From Ga0077555 sp033764055 (GTDB lineage Bacteria > Pseudomonadota > Alphaproteobacteria > Rhizobiales > Hyphomicrobiaceae), in contig JANRJI010000119.1 in assembly GCA_033764055.1 (NCBI GenBank), positions 231,158-295,157 on the forward strand: a stretch of 64,000 nucleotides of DNA. Direction: 5' to 3'. Below, in pieces: positions 8,770-16,790 of this stretch (its first letter is position 1; each line of letters begins with the position of its first letter). The notes beneath the pieces are model-generated. The model was not told where the DNA came from, ran no database searches, and saw nothing but the letters and a program-made list of their open reading frames with translations. Both the position numbers and the translations under genes were made by a program.

Positions 8770-8922
8770 CGCACATATTTTTCGACGTGATGTTTATGCA
8801 TCAATGGTGGTTGGTGTGGAGAGATTGCAGCTTGCCGCTTCGGCTGATCCGACTCGGTGTATTGATCGGCGGTCGGCTCGGAGTGCTCGCGACGAGGTTC
8901 CGCGCCGAACCTGAGTAGCCCT

Positions 8923-9059
8923 AAATCTCGCGTGGTTCGTGGCGGCTCCTGGAACAACACTCCACGGAACCTGCGCGCGGCGAACCGCAACAGGAACGAG
9001 CCCGACAACCGGAACAACAATCTCGGCTTCCGGGTGGCCCGTGCTCTCCCTCCTGCCAG
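8923..9059 (+). repeat. DGR template repeat (TR)
   Basis: 137-bp invariant donor repeat. It carries 29 adenines, many arranged as AAC codons in the frame that matches the VR: eight AAC triplets correspond to the changed residues 927, 928, 932, 937, 939, 945, 947 and 948. Mutation of the two adenines in AAC gives NNC, which spans 15 amino acids and no stop codon, a known DGR design feature. The TR is presumably transcribed with avd and rt as the RNA template. It is not a pseudogene copy of the FGE domain, because the differences are confined to adenines. Confidence 0.97.
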
Positions 9060-9250
9060 CACGCTCGACAAGCTCGGGCAACCGGGTGGCCAGAGCCGGT
9101 GCGATCACGGTCGCATCGGGCGTGTCAGTAGAGCGTCCAGGGCTGCTCATGATGATTGGGTGCGACCGGCTGACGGTCCACCACACCGGCGTCGGTCCTG
9201 GGTCCATCGCGGCCGACCGGCGCCGGTGGCCTTTCGAGGGGGTGAGTGTC

Positions 9251-9649
9251 ATGTCGGACAATGCACGCCGCACCGGCCCCGCCGTCGAGGCGCACTACCA
9301 ATTCCTCAATTGGCTGATGCCGACCATCGCGAAGTTCCCTCGCGAGCAGCGCTTCCTGCTTGGTGACCGGATCCAGTCCACCGCGCTCGACGTGCTGGAG
9401 GCGCTGATCGAGGCGACCTACACGCGCGACCGCCGCGCGCATCTCGCCCGCGCCAACCTCGGATTGGAGAAACTTCGCTTCTTCATGCGCCTCGCCCACG
9501 AGCAGCGCCATCTCGATGCGCGCCGCTATGAGCACGCCGCCCGCGCCATCGACGAGGTCGGACGGCTGGTCGGCGGCTGGGCGAAGGCGAGCCAGGAGAG
9601 CGGCGGCCGATCGAGGGAGCCGATCCATGGCCAAGCTGCCGGCCCTTGA
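9251..9649 (+). CDS. avd: DGR accessory variability determinant Avd
   Basis: 132-residue helical protein of the four-helix-bundle Avd family. Family features are FPREQRFLLGDRIQ, ALDVLEALIEATYTRD, LGLEKLRFFMRLAHE, and YEHAARAIDEVGRLVGGW near the end. In known DGRs a barrel-shaped Avd pentamer binds the reverse transcriptase and the TR RNA and is required for mutagenic cDNA synthesis. The ATG at 9251 has a good GAGGGGG site 8 bp upstream. Its 3' end overlaps the next gene by 23 bp, implying coupled expression with the downstream pair and the RT. Confidence 0.93.
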   Translation: MSDNARRTGPAVEAHYQFLNWLMPTIAKFPREQRFLLGDRIQSTALDVLEALIEATYTRDRRAHLARANLGLEKLRFFMRLAHEQRHLDARRYEHAARAIDEVGRLVGGWAKASQESGGRSREPIHGQAAGP

Positions 9650-9989
9650 CGCTGCGGTCGTCGAGGACGCCAAGCTGACGGGCTACTTGCTCGATCTTTC
9701 ACATGCTCGTGGCGCGGCGAAGGCCCGGTTCCTGATGGCCTTCGGCTTCGCACCCGAGCGGACCGACCAGGCACGCGAAGCATTCCTTGAGCACGCCCGC
9801 CAGAACGACGTTTCGGGCGTGCAACAGACCGCGTTCGGCACCATGTACGAGATCGATGGCCCGCTGCCGAGCCCGGACGGCCGCGATCCGGTTGTGCGCG
9901 TCGTGTGGATGCAGGATATTGGCGCCGTCGCCCCGCGCCTTATCACGATGGTGCCGAGGCCCGGGCGAAGCACGAGGACCAATCCATGA
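9627..9989 (+). CDS. DUF6883-like protein encoded inside the DGR
   Basis: 120-residue protein resembling the DUF6883 family as I recall it: KLTGYLLDLSHARG, KARFLMAFGF, then FGTMYEIDGPL, PDGRDPVVRVVWM and PRLITMVPRPG. The function of the family is unknown; it commonly accompanies DUF4926 proteins in toxin-antitoxin-like pairs, which is recollection rather than a search. It starts inside avd (ATG at 9627 after GAGGGAG) and its TGA overlaps the next ATG as ATGA, so both flanks are translationally coupled. This gene is not a standard DGR component. Confidence 0.7.
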   Translation: MAKLPALDAAVVEDAKLTGYLLDLSHARGAAKARFLMAFGFAPERTDQAREAFLEHARQNDVSGVQQTAFGTMYEIDGPLPSPDGRDPVVRVVWMQDIGAVAPRLITMVPRPGRSTRTNP

Positions 9990-10210
9990 TCGAGGAGCAC
10001 GAACAGGTCGTCCTGACGCGAGATCTGCCCGAGCACGGCCTCGTCGCCGGCGACATCGCGGTGGTCGTCGCAGTGCATCAGGCTGGCGCCGGCTACACGC
10101 TGGAGTTCATGACGGTCGCGGGCGACACCATCGCCATCGTGACTGTCGATGCTGTCGACGTGCGCCCGTCGCGCGAGCGCGAGGTGCCGCACGTGCGGGC
10201 GGCCGAGTAG
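9986..10210 (+). CDS. DUF4926-like small protein encoded inside the DGR
   Basis: 74-residue acidic protein matching the DUF4926 pattern: QVVLTRDLPEHGLVAGDIAVVV, then YTLEFMTVAGDTIAIVTVDAVDVRP. It is probably a small all-beta (SH3-like) domain. It begins in an ATGA overlap with the DUF6883-like gene and ends 25 bp before the RT start. By analogy with paired DUF6883/DUF4926 genes it may be the neutralising or regulatory partner; neither role is proven. Confidence 0.7.
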   Translation: MIEEHEQVVLTRDLPEHGLVAGDIAVVVAVHQAGAGYTLEFMTVAGDTIAIVTVDAVDVRPSREREVPHVRAAE

Positions 10211-10235
10211 CGCGGTTGACCTATGGGCGCCAATC

Positions 10236-11348
10236 ATGCCCGCGTGCCGAAAGCATAGTGGCCTGTTCGAGAAGATCGCCGGCTTCAACGCGCTGCTGAT
10301 CGCCGCCAGGAAGGCTGTGAAGGGCAAGCGCAAGAAGCCGGGCGCGGCATCGTTCTTCGCCAATCTCGAACGCGAGTTGCTGCGCCTGGAGCGCGAGCTG
10401 CGCAACGGCAGCTATCAGCCGGGACGTTACGTCGAAATTCGGGTGCACGATCCGAAGGAGCGCCTCGTCTCCGCTGCGCCGTTCCGCGACCGCGTCGTGC
10501 ATCACGCGCTGTGCGCCGTCATCTGCCCGATTTTCGAGGCCGGCTTCATCGGCAACACCTTCGCCAACCGCACCGGCAAGGGCACGCATGCCGCGGTCCG
10601 CGTGTACGAGCGGTATCGCGACAACCACGCTCACGTGCTGCGCGCCGACATCTTCCGCTACTTCCCCTCGATCGACCACGCGATCCTGAAAAGCCTGTTC
10701 CGCCGCCGCATCGCCTGTGAGGGGACGCTGGCGCTGATGGACACGGTCGTCGATGCCTCGAACGCGCAGGAGCCCGTCGAGCTGCACTTCGCCGGTGACG
10801 ACCTGTTCGAGCCCTACCGGCGACGCCGGGGCCTGCCGATCGGCAACCTGACCAGCCAGTTCTTCGCTAATCTATACCTTGATCGCTTCGACCACTGGGT
10901 GAGCGAGAAGCTGGGCGCGCCTTACGTGAGGTATGTCGACGATTTCGCCGTGTTCCATGACGATCCGGGTGTGCTGAGCGACTGGCGGGCGCAGATCGAG
11001 CGATACCTGGAGGGCCGTCGGCTGAAGGTGCACCCGCGCAAGACCGTGATCTTGCCGACGGCCGAGCCGACCGCTTTCCTTGGGTTCGAATTGCACGCCG
11101 GTCCGCGCAAGCATGGCGGCGACAAGGCCGGTCGAGGCCAACGCAGGCTGCCCGAGGATAACGTGGCGCGCTTTCGAAACCGCCTGCGTGGACTGCGTGA
11201 CCGTTGGCGGGTCGGTGCTGCGACCAAGTCCGACGTCGAGGCACGCATCACCGCCTGGATTGCTCACGCCGATCACGCGGACACGTTCTGGCTGAGGCAA
11301 GCGATGTTCGAAGACGGTTGGTTCGAGCCGGTGCCGGGGATGCATTGA
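10236..11348 (+). CDS. DGR reverse transcriptase
   Basis: 370-residue reverse transcriptase of the DGR clade. Seen in order: N-terminal GLFEKIAGFNALLIAARKA; KERLVSAAPFRDRVVHHAL (residues 75-92); RADIFRYFPSIDH with catalytic Asp138; the DGR-type motif 4 LPIGNLTSQ (200-208), where other RTs have QGxxxSP; YVDD (233-236); and a thumb region with AFLGFELHAG. There is no maturase or endonuclease domain, which argues against a group II intron. Start at ATG 10236 follows DGR family length; the ribosome-binding site is weak, so translation may depend on coupling to the upstream gene. It copies the TR RNA with adenine-specific errors, probably with Avd. Confidence 0.96.
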   Translation: MPACRKHSGLFEKIAGFNALLIAARKAVKGKRKKPGAASFFANLERELLRLERELRNGSYQPGRYVEIRVHDPKERLVSAAPFRDRVVHHALCAVICPIFEAGFIGNTFANRTGKGTHAAVRVYERYRDNHAHVLRADIFRYFPSIDHAILKSLFRRRIACEGTLALMDTVVDASNAQEPVELHFAGDDLFEPYRRRRGLPIGNLTSQFFANLYLDRFDHWVSEKLGAPYVRYVDDFAVFHDDPGVLSDWRAQIERYLEGRRLKVHPRKTVILPTAEPTAFLGFELHAGPRKHGGDKAGRGQRRLPEDNVARFRNRLRGLRDRWRVGAATKSDVEARITAWIAHADHADTFWLRQAMFEDGWFEPVPGMH

Positions 11349-11364
11349 GACTGTGTTGTGGTTC

Positions 11365-11382
11365 TGGCACACGGGTGTGTCA
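11365..11382 (+). terminator. Hairpin just after the reverse transcriptase gene
   Basis: Inverted repeat TGGCACA/TGTGTCA (one G-T pair) with loop CGGG, starting 17 bp after the RT stop codon. No T-run follows. It may mark the end of the DGR transcript. Confidence 0.3.
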
Positions 11383-11634
11383 TCGACCGCCGCGCCAATG
11401 AGGTAGGCCTCAGCTCCAGCGACAGTCGCGATTGTCGGAAGCGGACGAAGAACCAAGCGCGACCGTCCGCTGACGTCTTATGGCGCTCCGGGTCAAAAAT
11501 CGCCCTTCATCCGCGGCCCTCCTGCTGCGCCTCGCATCCCTCATCCGCCCACCGCCGTCCATCATCCGGGCATTGCCCCGGCCCACAGCTGTCGTACCCT
11601 CTCCGGCGACACCCACGCCTGAGGGAGCCACCTC

Positions 11635-12981
11635 ATGACCGACACCGCCTCCGCCGTCGCCCGCCTCGAAGCCAACCTTGCTGCCGAGAAGGCCTGGAAC
11701 GGCCACGTCAACGCCGTCATCACCCCGATGCCTTCGGCGCGCGCCGACGCCGAGGCGGCGGACAAGGCCGCACGCGACGGCCGCTGGCTGGGCCTTCTCC
11801 ATGGCGCCACCATCGCCGTGAAGGACAACATCGACACGGCCGGCACCCGGACGACCATGGCCTCCAGGTGGTTCGCCGACAACGTGCCGAACCGCGATGC
11901 GCCGGTCGTCACACGCATGCGGAAAGCGGGTGGCGTCCTCACGCACAAGGTGACGCTGCACGAGTTCGCCTTCGGCGTCCGCTCCATGTCGGCGCTGATC
12001 GGCCAGTGCAAGAACCCGTGGGGTCTCGACCGCATCCCCGGCGGCTCGTCGGGCGGATCCGGCGTCGCGGTCGCGACCGGCATGGCCGACATGGCGCTCG
12101 GCACCGACACCGGCGGCTCCGTGCGCATTCCCGCGGCCATCAACGGCATCACCGGCCTCCGCCCCACCTCCGGCCGGGTGCCCAATGCCGGCTGCTTCCC
12201 CGTGTCGGCGAGCCACGACACCATCGGCCCCATGGCGCGCTCGGCCATCGATTGCGCCCGCCTCCTCGCGGTGATCGCCGGATACGACGCCGACGACCCG
12301 ACCAGCCGCGACCAGCCGCTCGAGAACTTCCTTCCCACCCTCGGCGACGGCATCGAGGGCGTGCGCATCGGCGTCGTGCGCAAATACTACTTCGACAATG
12401 TGGCGGCCGACCGTGCCCAGGCACTCGAAGCCGCGATCCGGCAGCTCGAGAAGCTCGGCGCGAGGATCAGCGAGGTGACGCTGTCCGGCGCCGACACCGT
12501 GCAGGACCAGTGCGCGGTCATGATCTACTGCGATGCCTGCGACGTGCACCGTGACCGGCTGAAGGATCCGTCGAAGTGGGCGCCGCAGACCATCGAGCGT
12601 CTGAAGCTCGGCCTCGATTGGACAGGGGTGGACTATGCCGCCGCCGTGCGCGCCAAGGAGTCGTGGATGCGCACGTTGGCCAAGGCCTATACCGAGGTCG
12701 ACGTGCTGCTGACCCCCACGATCCCCGTCGATCCACCGCCCCACGGCGAGGACCGCTCGCTGTGGGCAGCGACCAAGGCCGTGGCGCAGAACACCTACAA
12801 CGGCGCCTTCGGCCACGTTCCGGGCATTTCCGTGCCCTGCGGGTTCTCGTCGGCAGGCTTCCCGGTCGCCATGCAGCTCGAGGCAGCATGGTGGAAGGAG
12901 CCGCTGCTGTTGCGCATCGCGCATGCCTACCAGCAGACCACCGACTGGCACCTGCGCCGGCCCCCATTGCCGACCACCTGA
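11635..12981 (+). CDS. Amidase signature family hydrolase
   Basis: 448-residue Ser-cisSer-Lys amidase. The lysine is in IAVKDNIDTAG, the cis-serine in GGSSGGSG, and the nucleophile serine in GTDTGGSVRIPAA. It probably hydrolyses an amide to a carboxylate and ammonia in the cytoplasm; the substrate is unknown. GAGGGAG precedes the ATG. It is convergent with the CoA-ester lyase gene to the right and is the first ordinary gene after the DGR. Confidence 0.9.
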   Translation: MTDTASAVARLEANLAAEKAWNGHVNAVITPMPSARADAEAADKAARDGRWLGLLHGATIAVKDNIDTAGTRTTMASRWFADNVPNRDAPVVTRMRKAGGVLTHKVTLHEFAFGVRSMSALIGQCKNPWGLDRIPGGSSGGSGVAVATGMADMALGTDTGGSVRIPAAINGITGLRPTSGRVPNAGCFPVSASHDTIGPMARSAIDCARLLAVIAGYDADDPTSRDQPLENFLPTLGDGIEGVRIGVVRKYYFDNVAADRAQALEAAIRQLEKLGARISEVTLSGADTVQDQCAVMIYCDACDVHRDRLKDPSKWAPQTIERLKLGLDWTGVDYAAAVRAKESWMRTLAKAYTEVDVLLTPTIPVDPPPHGEDRSLWAATKAVAQNTYNGAFGHVPGISVPCGFSSAGFPVAMQLEAAWWKEPLLLRIAHAYQQTTDWHLRRPPLPTT

Positions 12982-13097
12982 GCAGCGGGGTGCCGAGTGG
13001 TGGATGTTCCGGCTGCTTTGACCCTCCGGCCGCCATTGCACCTGTGGCCGCTGCTCGCACGGCGAAATGCCGGGGTCAGCCGGCGCCGTGGTGTGCG

Positions 13098-13973
13098 CTA
13101 TGCACGTTTCCTCGCAATCCTCTCCGCCATCGCGATGACCCGCTCGGCGCGGTATACGATCGGGTAGTCGATGAACTTGCCTTCGAGCTGGATCGAGGCC
13201 GAGCCCGCCTTCTCGGCCTCGGCGAATGCCGCGACCACCTTGCGCGACCACTCCACCTCGGCGGCTGTCGGCGACAGCACCTCGTTAACCACCGGCACCT
13301 GGTCCGGGTAGATGCACATCTTGCCCTGGAAGCCGAGGCCCTTGATCGTCTCGACCGAGTGGCGGAAGCCCTCGCCATCCTTGAGGTCGACCCACACCGT
13401 ATCGATCGGCGGCTCGATCCCGCCGGCCCGCGAGGCCAGCACGCACTCGCTCCGGTAGGGCAGCAGCTCGGCCTCGCTGCGCGTCCATGTCATGTTCATG
13501 TCGAGCGTGAAGTCGCCGGCACCGAAGGCGATGCGCTTGATCCGCGTGCCGGCTCCGCAGATGGCGCGGATGTTGGCGAGCCCCTTGCCCGTCTCGATGA
13601 TCGGTACGATATCGAACGCTCCGGGCTTCAATCCGCGCTCGCGCTCGAGGTTGGCCACCACCCAGTCGGCAGCCCGGATCTCGTCCACCGTCTCGAGTTT
13701 CGGCAGGATGATGCCGTCGACGCCCTTCTGCACCACCGCGACGATGTCGCCGTAGCCCCACTCCGTCGACATGGCGTTGACCCGCACGTAGCCGAGACAT
13801 TGCCGTGGCCTCTGGTATGCCGCAACGACGACGGCGCGTGTGGCCACCTTCTCGGCGATCGGGCAGGCATCCTCGAGATCGAGAATCGTGGCGTCGGCGT
13901 CGAGGCCGAGGGCCTTCTCCACGCGGCGCTGGTGGTTGCCCGGGGCGAACAGGAAAGAGCGGAAGACGGACAT
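13098..13973 (-). CDS. HpcH/HpaI-type CoA-ester lyase (citrate lyase beta-like)
   Basis: 291-residue TIM-barrel protein of the CitE/malyl-CoA lyase family, which cleaves or hydrolyses beta-hydroxyacyl-CoA esters with Mg2+. Visible motifs: RSFLFAPGNH, ATILDLEDACP, GIILPKLET, PIIETGKGLAN (metal-binding Glu), FGAGDFTLDM (metal-binding Asp) and KMCIYPDQV. I start at ATG 13973, where similarity begins; the frame extends to 14048. It is a stand-alone catabolic gene, possibly linked to the CoA-transferases in this window. Confidence 0.87.
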   Translation of the reverse strand: MSVFRSFLFAPGNHQRRVEKALGLDADATILDLEDACPIAEKVATRAVVVAAYQRPRQCLGYVRVNAMSTEWGYGDIVAVVQKGVDGIILPKLETVDEIRAADWVVANLERERGLKPGAFDIVPIIETGKGLANIRAICGAGTRIKRIAFGAGDFTLDMNMTWTRSEAELLPYRSECVLASRAGGIEPPIDTVWVDLKDGEGFRHSVETIKGLGFQGKMCIYPDQVPVVNEVLSPTAAEVEWSRKVVAAFAEAEKAGSASIQLEGKFIDYPIVYRAERVIAMAERIARKRA

Positions 13974-14227
13974 GCGGGCAGCCTCGCACTGGGTGGGGGA
14001 GGAATGCCGGCAGGACCGGCAGCGACACGGCCGTAGGCCAAAGATCACGGTCGTGTCGCAACGATTAGTTCACGCCATCGGTGCCTGCAAGGCACCCGCG
14101 CCGATCCGCTGGAATTCCAATGCGCCCTTCAAGCATCCTTAAGCGCCGCCTGAGACAGTCAAGGGATGCCGGCAGCCACAGGTTGCCGGAGCTGTCGGGC
14201 CCGGCGTTCCTCGGGCGGGAGTTGGTA

Positions 14228-15097
14228 ATGCCAAAGCTCAAGCTGCCGAGCCGGAACGTGATGCTCTTCAATGGCGCGGCGGTCCTCGTCGTGGGCGCAT
14301 CGCTCGCCATGGTCGTGCGCTCGATGCTGTTCCTCGAGTCGGTGCCTCCTTGCGCAGATCGTTACGTGAATGCGACGCGCTTCAGCATCGACCGCAACGG
14401 CTTTCCGATGGCGACGTCCGACTTGCAGTCGCGTCTCGGCAATACCGACTGGGGGCTTCATGACGGAGCACGCGTCGTCAAGCTGAAGTCCGGGCCGGCC
14501 AAGCATGCTCTCCAGATCGATATGGCGCGGGCCCCTTCGGATGCGCTCACCACATCCGCGGATTCGCGGCCTGGCGTCGGCTTTACTTGGTCTCCGAAAG
14601 GGCTTGGCCAGACACAGTCGGCCTGCCTGAGCTATTCGGTGTTTCTCCCCGAGCGCTTCGTGTTCGGTAAGGGCGGTAGACTTCCTGGCCTGATGGGCGC
14701 GACGCCAGAGTCTGCAGAGGCCGACCAGGGGCCTGCCTTCTCGACACGTTTCACATGGGGCCCGGCGGGCAAGGCCGATATCCTCGCGCATCTTCCCGCT
14801 TGGCCAGAGGGTAGGTCGCTCGCTGGTAGTGCGGGCGCCTTCGAGATCCCTCGCGGGCGCTGGGTCTCGCTCGAGCAGGAGATCGTACTCAACGGCCCCG
14901 GCCGCAAGGATGGCGCGTTGCGCGTCTGGGTCGACGGCTCGATCGTCGTCAATCGCAGCGACATGGTGTTTCGGACGAAGCCGACCGTGACCTTCGCGGG
15001 CGTCCTGGCGGAGAGTCTGGCCGGAGAGCCGCCTGCCGGTGCCAAGAAGGGCAATCAGAAGATCTGGTTGACGCCGTTCGAGCTTCGCTGGCAGTAG
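14228..15097 (+). CDS. Membrane-anchored polysaccharide lyase-like protein
   Basis: 289-residue protein with an N-terminal hydrophobic segment (about residues 12-32) that is a signal peptide or anchor. The remainder resembles PL14-type polysaccharide-lyase-like jelly-roll domains: GGRLPGLMG, FSTRFTWGPAGKADILAHLP, and RWVSLEQEIVLN followed by LRVWVDGSIV. The family assignment is from pattern memory and is moderate. The ATG at 14228 has GGGAG just upstream. It would act in the periplasm or at the cell surface, possibly on alginate-like or other polysaccharides. Confidence 0.65.
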   Translation: MPKLKLPSRNVMLFNGAAVLVVGASLAMVVRSMLFLESVPPCADRYVNATRFSIDRNGFPMATSDLQSRLGNTDWGLHDGARVVKLKSGPAKHALQIDMARAPSDALTTSADSRPGVGFTWSPKGLGQTQSACLSYSVFLPERFVFGKGGRLPGLMGATPESAEADQGPAFSTRFTWGPAGKADILAHLPAWPEGRSLAGSAGAFEIPRGRWVSLEQEIVLNGPGRKDGALRVWVDGSIVVNRSDMVFRTKPTVTFAGVLAESLAGEPPAGAKKGNQKIWLTPFELRWQ

Positions 15098-15162
15098 CAG
15101 CTCCGCCTGATCCTGGTCTGATCCGTCGCACTCGCGTCGCATCGAGCCAGGACGTTGCCCAA

Positions 15163-16185
15163 TCAGGAGCTTGCAAGCGCCTGCACCTGCGCCAGCAGAC
15201 GCGCCTCGACTGTGACGCCCTCGCGCGCAGCACGCTCCCTGAGGAGCCGGCGACGAGAGCCGGGCAGACGCACGTCCAACTCCGCCTCGATCGCCGCACA
15301 CAGCGCACCGATGCGCTGGGGTGCGAGATCGTCGATTGCCGTCGGATCAATGGCGATCAGAAGCTGACCGGTGGAGGGCGGCGACCCTTGCGCGTCGAGG
15401 AACGACGAGGCTTCGGCGGCGAACCGGCCGCCCGTCAGCCCTGCCGCGAGCAGTTCGACCATGAGCGCCAACGCCGCTCCTTTGGCGCCCCCCGCCGGCA
15501 GCAGGGTCCCTTCGAGAGCAGCCCTTGCGTCGGTCGTCGGATTCCCTTCCCGATCGAGTGCCCACCCCTCCGGAATGGGCTCGTCCTTCTGTGCCGCCGA
15601 CAGGATCTTGCCGCGGGCCACCTCGGACAGCGCGAGGTCGATGACGAGCGGCTGCTCGCCGGAGCCGCGGGGCGCGGCGAATGCCACCGGATTCGTGCCG
15701 AGCAGCGGCCGGCGCCCGCCCCATGCCGCCATTGCGGACGGCGTGTTGGCCAGCATCAGCGCCACGAGTCCCGCCGTCGCGAGCCGCTCGACGACGAGAC
15801 CGAGCGCGCCGGCGTGATGCGAGCGATAGATTCCGGCGGCCGCGATTCCATTGTCTCGCGCGAGAGCCGGGAGCCGCTCGACCGCCGCATCCAGCGCCGG
15901 ATAGGCGAAGCCGAGTGCGGCGTCGACGGCGAGGACAGCGGGGCGCACCGGCCTCACGCTCGGCACGGCGTGGCCATCGACTTTCCCACTGCGCAACTGC
16001 CCGATATAGCTCGTGACGCGCGAGAGGCCGTGGCCTTTCTGGCCGTCGACCTCGGCAGCGGTCAGGGCGCGCGCGACGATTGCCGCATTCTCCTCGCTCG
16101 CGCCGGCCTGCGACAGCGCGCGGGCGATCAGGCTCTGCAGACCCTCGACCGTGACCTGTGACGTGCCCGGCGTGGCGCGGCTCAT
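15163..16185 (-). CDS. Ldh family NAD(P)-dependent oxidoreductase
   Basis: 340-residue member of the malate/L-lactate/ureidoglycolate dehydrogenase family (not Rossmann type). Typical elements are DGQKGHGLSRV, the catalytic-type histidines in YRSHHAGALG, GGRRPLLGTNPVAFA, VIDLALSEVARGKI, and GGAKGAALALMVELLA. It reduces or oxidises a 2-keto/2-hydroxy acid. Its ATG overlaps the stop of the isomerase gene by ATGA, so the two form a translationally coupled pair. Confidence 0.88.
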   Translation of the reverse strand: MSRATPGTSQVTVEGLQSLIARALSQAGASEENAAIVARALTAAEVDGQKGHGLSRVTSYIGQLRSGKVDGHAVPSVRPVRPAVLAVDAALGFAYPALDAAVERLPALARDNGIAAAGIYRSHHAGALGLVVERLATAGLVALMLANTPSAMAAWGGRRPLLGTNPVAFAAPRGSGEQPLVIDLALSEVARGKILSAAQKDEPIPEGWALDREGNPTTDARAALEGTLLPAGGAKGAALALMVELLAAGLTGGRFAAEASSFLDAQGSPPSTGQLLIAIDPTAIDDLAPQRIGALCAAIEAELDVRLPGSRRRLLRERAAREGVTVEARLLAQVQALASS

Positions 16186-16790
16186 GACCTTCCCTTCGCC
16201 AGCTGGCGTTCGAGCAGCTCCAGCCGATCCTGCCCCCAGAACAGCTCACCGCTCTCGAGCGCATAGGTCGGCGCGCCGAACACGCCACGCGCCAGTGCCT
16301 CGGCGGTGTAATTGTCGTGAAGCTTGTCGAGCTCCGCGTCGGCAGGCGCAGCCTTGCGGATCGCCTCGGCGTCGAGCCCGGCCCGCGCAGCGGCAGCCTT
16401 GAGGGTCTCCCACTCCGCGAGATTCTCCTCCCGCTCCCACAGCGCGCGCCCCAACTCTGTGGCGAGGCGATGCGCGTCTAGGCCTTGCAGCTTGGCAACG
16501 ATGACGAGGCGCGTGCCAAGGGTCTCGTCGGACGGGAAATGCTTCGGCTGGATGGTGATCGGCAGGCCGCGCACCTCGCGCCAGCGCTTCAGCTCCATCA
16601 GGCGATAGGCTTGGCGCGCGGGTGCCCGCTTCGGCAGGGGCAGCCCGCCCGTCTGCGGGAACACGACGCCGAACTTGGTCGGCTTGATGTCGACGGTCTG
16701 CCCGTATGCCTTCGCCATCTCCGCGAATTTGGCGCTTCCGAGATAGCTCCAGGGGCTGTTCAGCGTCATGTAGTAGTCGATCGTGGGCAT
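16182..16790 (-). CDS. 2-hydroxychromene-2-carboxylate isomerase family (DsbA/GST-kappa)
   Basis: 202-residue thioredoxin-fold protein with a helical insertion. IDYYMTLNSPWSYLG carries the GST-kappa-type serine in place of the CxxC, and VFGAPTYALESGELFWGQDRLELLE closes the domain. Family members isomerise 2-hydroxychromene-2-carboxylate using glutathione in naphthalene degradation, and many relatives act on other aromatics. It leads a two-gene operon with the Ldh-type dehydrogenase. Confidence 0.87.
   Translation of the reverse strand: MPTIDYYMTLNSPWSYLGSAKFAEMAKAYGQTVDIKPTKFGVVFPQTGGLPLPKRAPARQAYRLMELKRWREVRGLPITIQPKHFPSDETLGTRLVIVAKLQGLDAHRLATELGRALWEREENLAEWETLKAAAARAGLDAEAIRKAAPADAELDKLHDNYTAEALARGVFGAPTYALESGELFWGQDRLELLERQLAKGRS

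Larger units (their letters stand above)
8670..9250. other. Non-coding DGR segment: spacer, hairpin, TR and avd leader
   Basis: 581 bp between the target stop codon and avd. It holds the stem-loop at 8749-8769 and the TR at 8923-9059. The 190 bp from the TR end to avd correspond in position to the spacer that other DGRs use, as RNA, to prime cDNA synthesis on the TR transcript. Open frames cross the TR but lack a start or ribosome-binding site, and I do not call them genes. GAGGGGGTG at 9234-9242 is the ribosome-binding site of avd. Confidence 0.7.
5775..11348 (+). mobile_element. Diversity-generating retroelement (DGR) cassette
   Basis: A complete DGR read 5' to 3': target gene with 3'-terminal variable repeat (VR 8523-8659), stem-loop, template repeat (TR 8923-9059), avd, a DUF6883-like/DUF4926-like pair, and reverse transcriptase. 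In known DGRs the TR transcript is copied by the RT-Avd complex with errors at adenines, and the cDNA replaces the VR, diversifying the encoded protein. All 14 TR/VR mismatches here lie at TR adenines, which shows that the system has worked in this lineage. No phage, integrase or transposase genes border it, so it appears chromosomal. A DGR is not a self-transmissible element; the type label is used for want of a better one. Confidence 0.97.

Noticed and set aside
8932..9366. Open frame through the template repeat encoding an FGE-like C-terminus (RGGSWNNTPRN and following).
   Set aside because: It has no start or ribosome-binding site, and its differences from the target gene are confined to adenines; it is the DGR template, not a gene or a decaying duplicate.
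10236..11348. The reverse transcriptase as part of a group II intron or retron.
   Set aside because: No maturase, HNH domain or intron RNA structure is seen, and the LPIGNLTSQ motif, Avd neighbour and TR/VR pair all point to a DGR.
5775..11348. The DGR as part of a prophage.
   Set aside because: No tail, capsid, integrase, lysis or phage regulatory genes lie on either side; neighbours are ordinary catabolic genes.
11410..13251. 613-codon minus-strand open frame across the amidase gene.
   Set aside because: Antisense shadow of an amidase with intact catalytic motifs.
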